DNA from: Chrysophaeum taylorii
Lineage: Eukaryota > Sar > Pelagophyceae > Pelagomonadales > Pelagomonadaceae
Reading direction: 5' to 3'
Assembly (NCBI GenBank): GCA_029834535.1
Contig: JAQMWT010000317.1
Location: 496,001-560,000 of the forward strand
DNA: 64,000 bases
Below the pieces are notes generated by a model, which ran no database searches, was not told where the DNA came from, and saw only the letters and a list, made by a program, of their open reading frames with translations. Made by a program: the position numbers and the translations under genes. Shown here in pieces: positions 52,352-62,350 of this stretch (positions are counted from its first letter, which is position 1; each line of letters opens with the position of its first letter).

Positions 52352-54076
52352 TTATTTGGGGGTCGCCGGTCCGTCGTCGTCGTCCTTGCGCTTCTTTTTC
52401 TTCTTCTTCTTCTTGGTGGAGTCGTCGGCAACCGGGGTCTCGGCGGCGACCTCCTCCTCCTCCTCCTCCGCCTTGCGTTTCTTTTTTTTTTTGCTGGACT
52501 CCCCCGCCGGCGTCGTCGACTCTGGCGACTGAAGAGGCGTCGTTTCGAGCGATTTCTTCTTCTTCTTCTTCTTCGTCGTCGTCTTCTTCTCGCCGTCGGC
52601 GTCCTCGTCCGCAACCGGTGGTACCGCGTCGTCGCCATTTTGTTGCGGGGAAACGACCTCCGCTGTTTTGCGTTTTTTCTTCTTTTTGGCAGAAGCAGCT
52701 TCGTCGTCGAGAGCCTGCATATCAGACGCGGCAGAGTAGGCGGGGGGCTTGGTCGCGGCGTCGTCGGAGATGACCTCGATGAGCGGGCGCTTCTTTGGTT
52801 TGTCGGTGATGCCGGGGATGGTGATGTTGCCGCCCTCGAGCTGGCGGAGCCTCGCCTCGACCTTGGCGCGCATCTCGGGCCCGACGGTTGGTCCGTCGTC
52901 GTCGCCGAGGGCGTCGACGCGAGCGGCGAGCGCGCACTTGGCGGCGAGGACGCGGGATATTTTCCCCTTATTTTTTGGGCTCGCCTGGCCAATGAGCGAG
53001 GCGTGGTAGATGAGGCCGTACTTGGGGGTGTCGTGCTTGGTCTTGAGCGCGCGAAAGAGTGCTTTCTCGGCGCCGAGGATCTGGACGGTGCTCGCGGGGT
53101 GCTTGGCCAAGTTCATGATGCTCCCGGCGTGCTGGACGAGGCGCGCCCCCACGAGCTCCCCGACGAGGGTTGTCAAGTTCGGGGCGATCGCCTGCATCCG
53201 CGACCGGAGGTATTCGGCGAGCGTCTTGCGGTAATCGCTGAGCTCGACGACCTGATCGGCGAGGCTCTGGATGTGGCGCATGTCGTCGGCGTCGACCTCG
53301 GTGCCCATGGATATTTCGGCCGTTTCGACGACCGTCGCAGCGATGGCCTCGTCGTCGTCGACGCACGCGGCGATGGTCTCGATCGGGACGTCCTTGAATT
53401 GGCCGCGAAAGCCTACCGCCTTGACGACCTTGGCGTAGTGGACGTTGTCGGCGAGGAGCTTGGCGAGCTCGGGAAAGTGCCAACCGTACCACTCGCGACA
53501 CCGCATCGCGTACGTGTTGACCTCCTTGTCGAGGTCGTCGAGCAATCCGACGGCCTGGACGACCATCGTGTCGACCTTGTCGGGCGAGAACTTGAGCTTG
53601 TAGCGCGAGAGCGAGTGGGAGAGGCCGAGTTGCATCGCGCGGTAGTCGTGCTCGCCCACCGACAGCACCTCGCCCGCGCCCACCAGCTCCCGCACGCCCC
53701 GGAGGGCCTCGTCGACGAGCTTGCTGTAGACGACGCTTATCCCGAGCTTCTCTTTGATCGCCGAGCCGAGCTTGGCGTCGGCTACCCCGAGCTCGAGGGA
53801 GGCGATGTCCTTATTTTTTACCACGTGCTTGGTCAAAAACTTCTTGAGGGGCTTGCCCAATTTCGACTCGACGGCCTCTGTCGCCGCGACGACGGCCTCG
53901 GCCGTGTCTTTGAAGGGTGCGAAGGCCTTCATCTTCAGGGACTCGGCGATGCCGCCGGCGCCCTCGCGCCCCTGGAGCCGCTCGATCACCTGGTGGGGCT
54001 CGAGCGTCTGGAGCTGCGCCGAGCCTGTCATCTCGAAGAGCGCGTGCCCGGCGGGCGTCTCGAACAAGAGCAACAT
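52352..54076 (-). CDS. NOP58: NOP58, box C/D snoRNP core protein
   Basis: Core protein of box C/D snoRNPs, which guide 2'-O-methylation of rRNA in the nucleolus. 574 residues, intronless. N-terminus MLLLFETPAGHALFE is the NOP58 signature (NOP56 differs). Next come ADAKLGSAIKEKLGI, SLSRYKLKFSPDKVDTMVVQ (NOSIC), NTYAMRCREWYGWHFPEL, and the RNA-binding Nop domain MQAIAPNLTTLVGELVGARL…ASTVQILGAEKALFRALK, GLIYHASLIGQASPKNKGKI. The tail from about 430 is poly-Lys/Glu (nucleolar KKE/D type). Divergent from the GT77 gene, 65 bp between starts, implying a shared promoter. Confidence 0.96.
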   Translation of the reverse strand: MLLLFETPAGHALFEMTGSAQLQTLEPHQVIERLQGREGAGGIAESLKMKAFAPFKDTAEAVVAATEAVESKLGKPLKKFLTKHVVKNKDIASLELGVADAKLGSAIKEKLGISVVYSKLVDEALRGVRELVGAGEVLSVGEHDYRAMQLGLSHSLSRYKLKFSPDKVDTMVVQAVGLLDDLDKEVNTYAMRCREWYGWHFPELAKLLADNVHYAKVVKAVGFRGQFKDVPIETIAACVDDDEAIAATVVETAEISMGTEVDADDMRHIQSLADQVVELSDYRKTLAEYLRSRMQAIAPNLTTLVGELVGARLVQHAGSIMNLAKHPASTVQILGAEKALFRALKTKHDTPKYGLIYHASLIGQASPKNKGKISRVLAAKCALAARVDALGDDDGPTVGPEMRAKVEARLRQLEGGNITIPGITDKPKKRPLIEVISDDAATKPPAYSAASDMQALDDEAASAKKKKKRKTAEVVSPQQNGDDAVPPVADEDADGEKKTTTKKKKKKKSLETTPLQSPESTTPAGESSKKKKKRKAEEEEEEVAAETPVADDSTKKKKKKKKRKDDDDGPATPK

Positions 54077-54141
54077 CGCCGACCGCCGAGCCTAGACCGC
54101 CTGACGTCATTCGTAGGCCCCATTATTATTGTTACAACACA

Positions 54142-56460
54142 ATGCGGTATAATAATAATAGCAATTGGCCGCCACCGCCGCCTTTGCCTCCGCCGCGGCG
54201 GCTCGAGCGCGGTCGGGCGCCGCCAGCCCGCCGTCGCGGTGGGTTGTGCGTGCTCCTAGCGTTCGTCGCTGCGCTCGCGGTTCTGGGGTTCTGGCGGACC
54301 CAGCGGTCGCTCGTCGGCACGACCACAACCACTATCTCCGCCGCCGGGGACGAGGCGGCGGCTTTATTGGAAGCGGAGGTCGCGAGACTCGGGAAGGAGG
54401 TGGCGCGGCTCAAGGCGGAAGGGGAGGCGGAGGTCGCGCGGGTGCGGTCCGAGCTCGAAAGCGTGCGGCGGCGCGCGCGCGAGATTGCCGCCGAGCGCGA
54501 CGCGAGCGCGGTCGCCGCCGAGCGAATCAAGCTGCGGCTCGAGGAGGCCGTAGTCGTCCGGTGCCCCCCGCGGCAACAGGTGGAGGAATCTTTTCCGTTG
54601 CCGTCGTGGCGCGTCGCGACCGAATGCTCGGCCTACGACCTCGGGTGCACGACCATGTCGAGGAGCTCGTCTTCGTTCTCTCCGTACACGCTCGAGACGC
54701 CGCCGGCTCTGGCGGCGCGCTCTGAGGTGGTGGTGGAGAGTTCGACGGGCGCCGCGATGGCCCGGCGCGTCGGGGAGGTGTCCTTCGAGAGCGAGCGGGC
54801 GGCGTGGTGGCGGCGCGCGACGGCGTCGGACGAGGCGGCCGTCGAGGTGGCCGCCCGGCTCAAGCTGTCGCGGGCAGCGACGCGGCGCGCCAAGGCGACC
54901 CTCGAAAACAAGGAGACGAGCCTCGGGGACCAGCTCCGACGGCTTTTTGTTGAGGACCGCAAGTTCGAGGGCACGGTTTCGTGGACAACGAGCGACTCGG
55001 CCTACGCGCCCGACATGCTCCACGACGTCGCGTCGATGGCCAGGACGACGGCGGGATTCGGGTCGAAGTTTTTCGTGACGGCCCTCGACACTCCGACGCT
55101 TCGGGGGTGCGCCGCGGCGGGGCTCGCGTGCGTCGCCGCGGGCCTCGACGAACCCGATCTCCGCGCCAACGTCCAGAACACGAAGTTTCGAGTGTCGGCG
55201 TGGCTCGCGACGCACGACGTGAACTTCGTGTTCTTCGAGATGGACGTCTGGTTTGTCGGGAATGCGTGGCGCGTCCTCTTCGAGCCGTTTTTCGCGGAGA
55301 AATCCAGAGACATCCTCGTGGCGGCGCACCAGAACAACCCATCCTCAACGAACATCGGGGTGTACGCCGTCCGAGCGAGCAACGCGACGCGCGGTTTTTT
55401 TCGCGACTGTTTGGAGGAAGCCGACGCCAAGCCTCGAGCGCACGACCAGCTGATTTTTCACAACATGCTGTCGTGGCATCGCCAGACCAAGTACGGCCTC
55501 CGACCCCCTGCCGCCTGGAAGGACAAGCCCTCGACCCCGCCCCCGACGGAGCCCGCCGTCGCCGACCACGTTCCCCCGCACGTCGGGGTCTGTTCGACCC
55601 GACCGGTCCCTACCGAGCGCACTCTCTTCGTCCACACGCTCGGGACCTCGCCCCTCAAGGCGCACCACGGCAAAATGATCCACGCCAAGGAGCTCGGCGT
55701 CTGGCACGGCCTCGGTCGACCCCGCGACGACCGGGGCGGTCGCCTCCCGGCTTACTACGGCGCGGACGCGCACGACGGACGAGTCAAATACCTAGCCCTC
55801 GACGGCCGCGCCCTCGCCGCCCTCACCGTCTGCGAGCGCGAAGGCTACCACAACGGCCGCTGGCTCAAGGCCCACCTCGCGATATTGATCACCTTCGCCA
55901 AGGCCACGCGACGCGTCCTCGTCTTGCCCAAAATCATCGCCGACTATCACCTCTATTTCGCCTGGATATTTCTCGACCTCCAGTCCCTCGAGGGCCTCGT
56001 CGACTGGCGCGAGACGAATTTTCCTGCGAACCGCCGTGCCTGGGTCAACAGAACTCATCCCTTCACCTCGGTCGTCCGCGTTAGTCTCCGCGAGTCGCGA
56101 ATCGGCCTCGACGACGGTTCTGTCTCCTGGTCTGCGTTCGACCCGGCGGCCTCGCCCGATGCTGCCTGGAACGCCTGGGCGGCCGCCGTCGATCGTCCCG
56201 AGGAACTCCTCCTGCTCCACGACGGCTTTGTCGACGGCGACTTCGTCAAGGTCCTCACCAACTGCCCCTCAACTACGGCGTGCGTCAAAATGGGCGTCCC
56301 GGCCCCCTTCCACCTCATCTACTCGAAACTCCGCTGGTGCGGCGAGACGGTCGACCTCGATCGACACGTCTCCAAATCCTTCCAGGGGTTCGACTGCTTT
56401 GGCACCGGCCGAAGCAGCGCCGCGAAGCACCAGCCACCCAGAAGACGACCCCCCCAATAA
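54142..56460 (+). CDS. GT77-type glycosyltransferase, XEG113-like
   Basis: Type II Golgi protein of about 772 residues: Pro-rich cytosolic tail, membrane anchor at about 33-52, Ala/Glu/Arg coiled-coil stem (70-150). The nucleotide-sugar transferase domain follows, with FFVTALDTPT, VQNTKFRVSAWLATHDVNFVFFEMDVWF (position of the DxD motif, here EMD), STNIGVYAVRASNATRGFF and HDQLIFHNML. The C-terminal part has HGKMIHAKELGVW, KAHLAILITFAKATRRVLVLPKI and RRAWV, the order seen in plant XEG113 (extensin arabinosyltransferase). The plausible role is arabinosylation or a similar step on secreted glycoproteins. The ATG at 54142 is chosen; the frame is open further up, but that would cross the NOP58 start. 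Confidence 0.72.
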   Translation: MRYNNNSNWPPPPPLPPPRRLERGRAPPARRRGGLCVLLAFVAALAVLGFWRTQRSLVGTTTTTISAAGDEAAALLEAEVARLGKEVARLKAEGEAEVARVRSELESVRRRAREIAAERDASAVAAERIKLRLEEAVVVRCPPRQQVEESFPLPSWRVATECSAYDLGCTTMSRSSSSFSPYTLETPPALAARSEVVVESSTGAAMARRVGEVSFESERAAWWRRATASDEAAVEVAARLKLSRAATRRAKATLENKETSLGDQLRRLFVEDRKFEGTVSWTTSDSAYAPDMLHDVASMARTTAGFGSKFFVTALDTPTLRGCAAAGLACVAAGLDEPDLRANVQNTKFRVSAWLATHDVNFVFFEMDVWFVGNAWRVLFEPFFAEKSRDILVAAHQNNPSSTNIGVYAVRASNATRGFFRDCLEEADAKPRAHDQLIFHNMLSWHRQTKYGLRPPAAWKDKPSTPPPTEPAVADHVPPHVGVCSTRPVPTERTLFVHTLGTSPLKAHHGKMIHAKELGVWHGLGRPRDDRGGRLPAYYGADAHDGRVKYLALDGRALAALTVCEREGYHNGRWLKAHLAILITFAKATRRVLVLPKIIADYHLYFAWIFLDLQSLEGLVDWRETNFPANRRAWVNRTHPFTSVVRVSLRESRIGLDDGSVSWSAFDPAASPDAAWNAWAAAVDRPEELLLLHDGFVDGDFVKVLTNCPSTTACVKMGVPAPFHLIYSKLRWCGETVDLDRHVSKSFQGFDCFGTGRSSAAKHQPPRRRPPQ

Positions 56461-56501
56461 ATAAATAAATAAATAAATAACCCCTCATTCATAATAACTA
56501 A

Positions 56502-57541
56502 TCCTAACTACTAATCGACAGATGTTTGTCTGTCTGTCTGTCTGTTTGTTTGTTTGTTTGTCCCTCGATTTAGGGTAAGGATCAGGTAGGCGCGAGAGTA
56601 AGGATCAGGTAGGCGCGAGAGCCAGACAGTGATCCTCCAAGCCGTCTACGGCGACCTCGCAGACTATTTCCACGACCCGCGGCGGCTCTTTTAGCCAGCG
56701 CGCCATTCTCACGCCCCGTCGAAACGATGTTGTCGATGCTGACAACGCGCGCATGACCGCGGCCTTTTTTTCCCGGAGACGAGGCGTCGCAGTTCTTTTC
56801 GGCCGACTAGGTTGGGTCGGAAGACGACGCCTCGCTCTTTACAGTAGAGTTTTCGACTCCCTGACAACCAACGGCATGCTGACTTTGATCGCGAGCTTAA
56901 AGTCTTCGCAACCTCGACCCGTCGCACGGCCACTGCAACGGTACCAGATACATGATCGATCGTGTCGTTGTCACCGAGGCTCCTCCAACCTGTATCGCTT
57001 AAGGCCCGCCGACGCCAAACGATCAACAAGAGCCAGGGCCAGACGCCCCGCGAGGTCGGCGTCCTCTTGCCCAAGCCCGTCTTCTGCCACGTCCAGCTCT
57101 ACGTGGCTCTCTGTCGATCGGCAACCCCGAGGATATACTCTTCTGGGTCGACGACTCCACCCTACCCCACACGTGCTGCGCAATACCGATAAGCCCTCCC
57201 GGCGTCTACACGCGCACTGTAGGTGAACTTACTGGGACCAGGTGAACTTACTGGGGTTTGAGATTGGGACTAGGTGAACTGAGTGACCAGGTGAACTTAC
57301 TGGGGCCAGGTGAACTTACTGGGGGTTTTAGAGTAAAGGGTTTTAGAGTAAACTCAAAGGTTGGCGGCGCGTGCGGATCAAAGCAGCTTAGATTGGCGGA
57401 GGCGAGAGCGACGAGCTCAAAGGAGTTGGTGTGAGCTAGGTGAACTTACTGACCAGGTGAACTTATATGAAACTTACTGGGACCAGGTGAACTTACTGGG
57501 GTTAGAGATTGGGACTAGGTGAACTTACTGGCCTGCACTTG
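56502..57541 (+). mobile_element. Helitron-like element, copy B
   Basis: 1,040 bp, TCCTAACTACTAATCG to GGCCTGCACTTG, inserted 42 bp after the GT77 stop between A and T. Same parts as copy A without A's extra microsatellite block. It has the Pif1-type helicase remnants TINKSQGQTPREVGVLLPK and VQLYVALCRSATPR, then AGGTGAACTTACTGG arrays. Copy C follows directly, head to tail. Confidence 0.78.
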
Positions 57542-58319
57542 TCCTAACTACTAATCGACAGATGTTTGTCTGTCTGTCTGTCTGTCTGTTTGTTTGTTTG
57601 TTTGTCCCTCGATTTAGGGTAAGGATCAGGTAGGCGCGAGAGTAAGGATCAGGTAGGCGCGAGAGCCAGACAGTGATCCTCCAAGCCGTCTACGGCGACC
57701 TCGCAGACTATTTCCACGACCCGCGGCGGCTCTTTCAGCGCGCCATTCTCACGCCCCGTCGAAACGATGTTGTCGATGCTGACAACGCGCGCATGACCGC
57801 GGCCTTTTTCCCGGAGACGAGGCGTCGGAGTTCTTTTCGGCCGACTAGGTTGGGTCGGAAGACGACGCCTCGCTCTTTACAGTCGAGTTTTCAACTCCCT
57901 GACAACCAACGGCATGCTGACTTTGATCGCGAGCTTAAAGTCTTCGCAACCTCGACCCGTCGCACGGCCACTGCAACGGTACCAGATACATGATCGATCG
58001 TGTCGTTGTCACCGAGGCTCCTCCAACCTGGGAGACTGGGACCAGGTGAACTGAGTGACCAGGTGAAACTGGGACCAGGTGAACATACTGGGGTTTTTAG
58101 AGTAAAGGGTTTTTAGAGTAAACTCAAAGGTTGGCGGCGCGTGCGGATCAAAGCAGCTTAGATTGGCGGAGGCGAGAGCGACGAGCTCAAAGGAGTTGGT
58201 TTGAGCTAGGTGAACTTACTGACCAGGTAACTAACTAAACTTATACGAAACTTACTGGGACCAGGTGAACTCTCTGGGGTTAGAGATTGGGACTAGGTGA
58301 ACTTACTGGCCTGCACTTG
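57542..58319 (+). mobile_element. Helitron-like element, copy C (internally deleted)
   Basis: 778 bp. Both termini intact, but the block encoding the second helicase remnant (NKSQGQT) is missing. It retains LFQRAILTPRRNDVVDADN. Ends 32 bp before the centrin-like start codon, so it occupies that gene's promoter region. Confidence 0.78.
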
Positions 58320-58351
58320 TTACCCTTATTCTTCATTCGAGCCACGACGAG

Positions 58352-58804
58352 ATGGCGGCGTCCAAGGGGACCTATACGATTTCACCCGAGCGCATCGCGG
58401 AGCTGCGCGAGGCGTGGAACCTGGTCGCGGACAAGAAGAGCGCCTTGAGCTCCAAGGAAGTGTACAAAGTGTACCGCGCTTTGGGCCTCGCGCCAACCGA
58501 GCAAGAGCACCGCACAATGTTTAAGGACATGGAGCCAAAGCACAATAAGGTCGAATTTTCTGATTTCCAGCGCATCATGGAGGAGATGCTCGAGTATCAC
58601 CAAAACGAAAAGGTCGAGGAAGCCTTCGAGCTCTTCGACCAAGACAGGAAACAGTACTTCGACGCCCACGACCTCCAGCGCGTCATGCAGAGCCTGGGCG
58701 AGAAGCTCACCATGGACCAAATCAGAGACATGATCCTCGAGGTCGATTGCCAGGGCGACATGCGCATCAACCGCGAGGAGTTCCAGGACATGATGGCCAT
58801 CTAA
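58352..58804 (+). CDS. Centrin/calmodulin-like EF-hand protein
   Basis: 150 residues with four EF-hand helix-loop-helix units in centrin/calmodulin spacing (ISPERIAELREAWNLV; MFKDMEPKHNKVEFSDF; AFELFDQDRKQYFDAHDL; MILEVDCQGDMRINREEF). All loops are imperfect: the third has Lys at position 5, the fourth Gln at position 3, and the first two lack most acidic ligands, so calcium binding is probably weak. NEKVEEAFELFDQD and DLQRVMQSLGEKLT are centrin-like. Single exon, clean ATG, stop TAA TAA. It sits between Helitron copies C (32 bp upstream) and D (51 bp downstream). Confidence 0.82.
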   Translation: MAASKGTYTISPERIAELREAWNLVADKKSALSSKEVYKVYRALGLAPTEQEHRTMFKDMEPKHNKVEFSDFQRIMEEMLEYHQNEKVEEAFELFDQDRKQYFDAHDLQRVMQSLGEKLTMDQIRDMILEVDCQGDMRINREEFQDMMAI

Positions 58805-58855
58805 TAATAATGATGCCTCGTAACTAAAATACTAATAAATGATACTCATTACTCT

Positions 58856-59921
58856 TCCTAACTACTAATCGACAGATGTTTGTCTGTCTGTCTGTTTGTC
58901 TGTCTGTTTGTCCCTCGATTTAGGGTAAGGATCAGGTAGGCGCGAGAGTAAGGATCAGGTAGGCGCGAGAGCCAGACAGTGATCCACCAAGCCGTCTACG
59001 GCGACCTCGCAGACTATTTCCACGAGCCGCGGCGGCTCTTTCAGCGCGCCATTCTCACGCCCCGTCGAAACGATGTTGTCGATGCTGACAACGCGCGCAT
59101 GACCGCGGCCTTTTTTTCCCGGAGACGAGGCGTCGGAGTTCTTTTCGGCTGACTAGGCTGGGTCGGAAGACGACGCCTCGCTCTTTACAGTAGAGTTTTC
59201 AACTCCCTGACAACCAACGGCATGCTGACTTTGATCGCGAGCTTAATGTCTTCGCAACCTCGACCCGTCGCACGGCCACTGCAACGGTACCAGATACATG
59301 ATCGATCGTGTCGTTGTCACCGAGGCTCCTCCAGATACATGATCGATCGTGTCGTTGTCACCGAGGCTCCTCCAACCTGTATCGCTTAAGGCCCGCCTAC
59401 GCCAAACGATCAACAAGAGCCAGGGCCAGACGTCCCGCGAGGTCGGCGTCCTCTTGGCGAAGCCCGTCTTCTGCCACGTCCAGCTCGACGTGGCTCTCTG
59501 TCGATCGGCAACCCCGAGGATATCCTCTTCTGGGTCGACGACTCCGCCCTACCCCACACGTGCTGCGCAATGCCGATGAGCCCCCTCCCGGCGTCTACAC
59601 GCGCACTATAGGTGAACTTACTGGGACCACGTGAACTTACTGGGGTTAAAGATTGGGACTAGGTGGGCTGAGTGACCAGGTGAAACTGGGACCAGGTGAA
59701 CATACTGGGGTTTTCAGAGTAAAGGGTTTTTAGAGTAAACTCAAAGGTTGGCGGCGCGTGCGGACCAAAGCAGCTTAGATTGGCGGAGGCGAGAGCGACG
59801 AGCTCAAAGGAGTTGGTTAGAGCTAGGTGAACTTACTGACCAGGTGACCTTATATGAAACTTACTGGGATTAGGTGAACTTACTGGGGTTAGAGATAGGT
59901 GAACTTACTGGCCTACACTTG
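58856..59921 (+). mobile_element. Helitron-like element, copy D
   Basis: 1,066 bp with intact termini (end reads GGCCTACACTTG). It carries a local tandem duplication of ATACATGATCGATCGTGTCG and neighbours at about 59297-59375, the helicase remnants and the AGGTGAACTTACTGG arrays. Left flank base is T rather than A. Confidence 0.78.
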
Positions 59922-61788
59922 TCTTTAACTTATTAGGCTCATCCTTATGACGGATTAAAAAACTAAAGAGTGCTTTAGGGTAATTGTTGCAGTATCCGTC
60001 CTTTAGAAGCGCCCGTTATGACTGAACTAAAAGTTAAGGTCGGGGTAAGGGTCGAGTTCCCTTTCGGCGCTCCTCGTCTACAAGGCCGTGATTCCGCACT
60101 GGCTCCAGTCGGTCCGGCCTGGCTCCCATGCTCGGGAGAGGTCTGAAGTTAGTTAGTTAAGGGTCGAGTTCGTGCTTTCTGAACCTATGGATTCGTCTTC
60201 GTGACTTGGCCGTGGTGGTCCCGCTGCTGGCCTTTCGCGATGCTTGCGGCCTCGATCTTTTACCCTGGCGAGATGTACGTGATAGCTCTCGCCGGAGAGG
60301 AGGTCTCGCAGTAAAAGACTCTGGCGATGGTCGCTCTATACGCGTTTATGGCAGTTGCATTTGGGCGTCGGCGCGCTCTAGTCCTCCATTCTTGCAACGT
60401 CACCATCAAGAATCCAACTGTGCACCGCGACGGAGCGGGTCTTTGGACCAAGTGGCAAGAGCTGAAGGCGGATATGAATAAAGCATGGTTTCCTTTCTGG
60501 AACAAACTACTGCGACCCGACGACGAGCTCCCGTCGGGGAAGCAGCTCGATGATCATCAAGCACAGCATAGACATTACCTCTCGAGACGACCCTTCTCTT
60601 GCCACTACGCCCTTCATATTTCTGGTGCGCACCACCCCTACTGCCGTCCTCCTCCCGCAAAGTGCACCTACCTATGACACACCCTCATGCTCTGCCTATC
60701 TAGAGCTTCCATGCAACGGTCTTTTACTGGAGTCACTGACCGGCGGGCGGGAGCGCAGCGTAAGCTCCGTAGAACTTCTGGTGAACTTGACGAAAGAGCT
60801 GGAGCGCTCGATTCGGGTCTCAGAACCGATCGGCGATCTCCTCGGCCTTGCCAGCCGCGCTCTGGTCGGAGATCTCGTACGCGCTGAGCGTCCAGTTCTC
60901 CGTCTCGCCGCCGTGCTTGAGGCGAACCTGGGGGGTCGCGATCTCTGTGTCGTCGAGCGGCCAGCATCCGTTGCCACGTGACCGCCGTGAGGTCCGCGCG
61001 AGGCTCGGTCCTCCGGGCCTTAAAAGGTCGGGAATGAGGCGACGGCGGCCCCTCCGAAGCCGAGTCGTCATCATCGCCGTCATCGTACAGTTTGAACAAC
61101 GCTTTGCACTCCTTTAGTTGCTCGGCATGCGTCGCCACCGCGAAAGTCACGAATTCGTCCATCCGTTTGCACATGAGCTGGAGGGGGGAATGGAGTCGGG
61201 GTCCTGTAGTTTTTCTCACTCTCTCCAAAACGAAAGACACCCTCTTTAGCCGAGGGAGAGAGAGAGAAAACTATATTTTTCTGGCTTTAATCTTTAAAAC
61301 GGTACATAAAGGGATCAATTAAATGTTAACGGCCGTGCTTTAATAAAATAACCTTGTCATAGCCAAAGTACGTCGGAAAACTAAACTAATCCTTTGGTTG
61401 AAAAAACTATCCCTCTCGAAGAGACGGTGTTTGCCAAAGCTCTTCGGGTGATTAATGCGTGCGCGAAACCGTCGTCGCCAGATCAGTGTATCAGTACATT
61501 GCATACTAAACGGATCGCAAGAAACGGGAAGCTGAATGTGCGTAAGTAACTTGCTAGAAAGAGAAATTGCCTATAGGACGCAAGTCTGCTTCGGACGTCT
61601 TCCAGTTTTTCTCGCGGTAAACCGCGTCGTGGCTCGCCCGCCGCGCGGCCCGGGATGACGAGACAAACCGTCCGGCGCTCGGCGAGGCGGGAGATCGTGC
61701 GGGAAAACGAAAGAGGCGCAAGTTCCTTTGAAAAGGAACTGGTACTCGAGTGTCCTCGCCCAGGAGTGGAATGGCGTGAGAAGAGAAA
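59922..61788. other. Gene-free stretch, eroded frames
   Basis: No credible complete gene. Plus-strand frames at 60.2-60.6 kb (e.g. WTKWQELKADMNKAWFPFW) and minus-strand frames at 60.8-61.2 kb (KRMDEFVTFAVATHAEQLKE; NWTLSAYEISDQSAAGKAEE) look like parts of decayed genes. No family was recognised and no single intron of the local type reconnects them. Confidence 0.35.
60108..60158. repeat. 50 bp segment inverted relative to 26.0 kb
   Basis: GGTCCGGCCTGGCTCCCATG through GGTCTGAAGTTAGTTAGTT is the reverse complement of 26004-26057. Confidence 0.7.
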
Positions 61789-62230
61789 GTGTACAAGCGC
61801 GCTGTTGATGCGTGGAAGCGCTTGTGGCGTGTTCGAGACGACCGCTTTCTCGAGCGCGAACGTGCGGTCCGTCGCGACAAGATGGGGCGATTGCGAGTCG
61901 CTCGTCGTGAAGCTCTTGCCGCCGGCGACGAGGATGCGGCGATGCTGCTTGAGCGTCAACGCGAGGCCAAGCGTATTGCAATTGCAGAGCGGCGTGATGA
62001 TCGTCTAGAAGAAGCGCACGCCGGCGACGAGGACCCGATGCGCGCGCTCGAGGACGATCGCAAGGCTGATCGTCTGCGCCACGTCGCAAAGCGCGACAAA
62101 CGTTTAGAAGAAGCGCACGCCGGCGACGAGGACGCGATGCGCGCGCTCGAGGACGAACGCGAGAGTGATCGTCTGCGCCACGCCGTATGTCGCAAGAGTC
62201 GCAGGGAAGCTAAACGAGCTCGTCGTAGTC
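61789..62230 (+). CDS. Hypothetical charged protein with three 33-residue repeats
   Basis: Open frame with three tandem units of exactly 33 residues (99 bp) from about 61903 to 62199. Each has the form xEAxAGDEDxxxxLExxRxxxR…R. Thirty-three residues is three hendecads, so a right-handed coiled-coil rod is plausible. No ATG opens the frame. It begins at a GTG, and an ATG GCG just upstream is cut off by TGA, so the 5' end is missing, spliced or decayed. Downstream the frame runs into a C/T-rich tract. Family not recognised. Confidence 0.4.
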
Positions 62231-62350
62231 ACCAGCAGCACTCCTCCCCCCCCCACCCCCTTTCTAACTTTTTTTTTTCCCCCAACCAAAGCCCGGCCCT
62301 AATCTCACCAACGAGAAATAAGTCGTCGTCGTCGTCGACATGGAGGGGAG

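Noticed and set aside
52640-54259. 539-codon plus-strand frame opposite NOP58
   Set aside because: Shadow of a highly conserved gene; no independent motif.
60668-61240. 191-codon minus-strand frame as a gene
   Set aside because: A plausible N-terminal stretch (KRMDEFVTFAVATHAEQLKE) gives way to unrelated low-complexity sequence. No intron of the local type restores a continuous protein.
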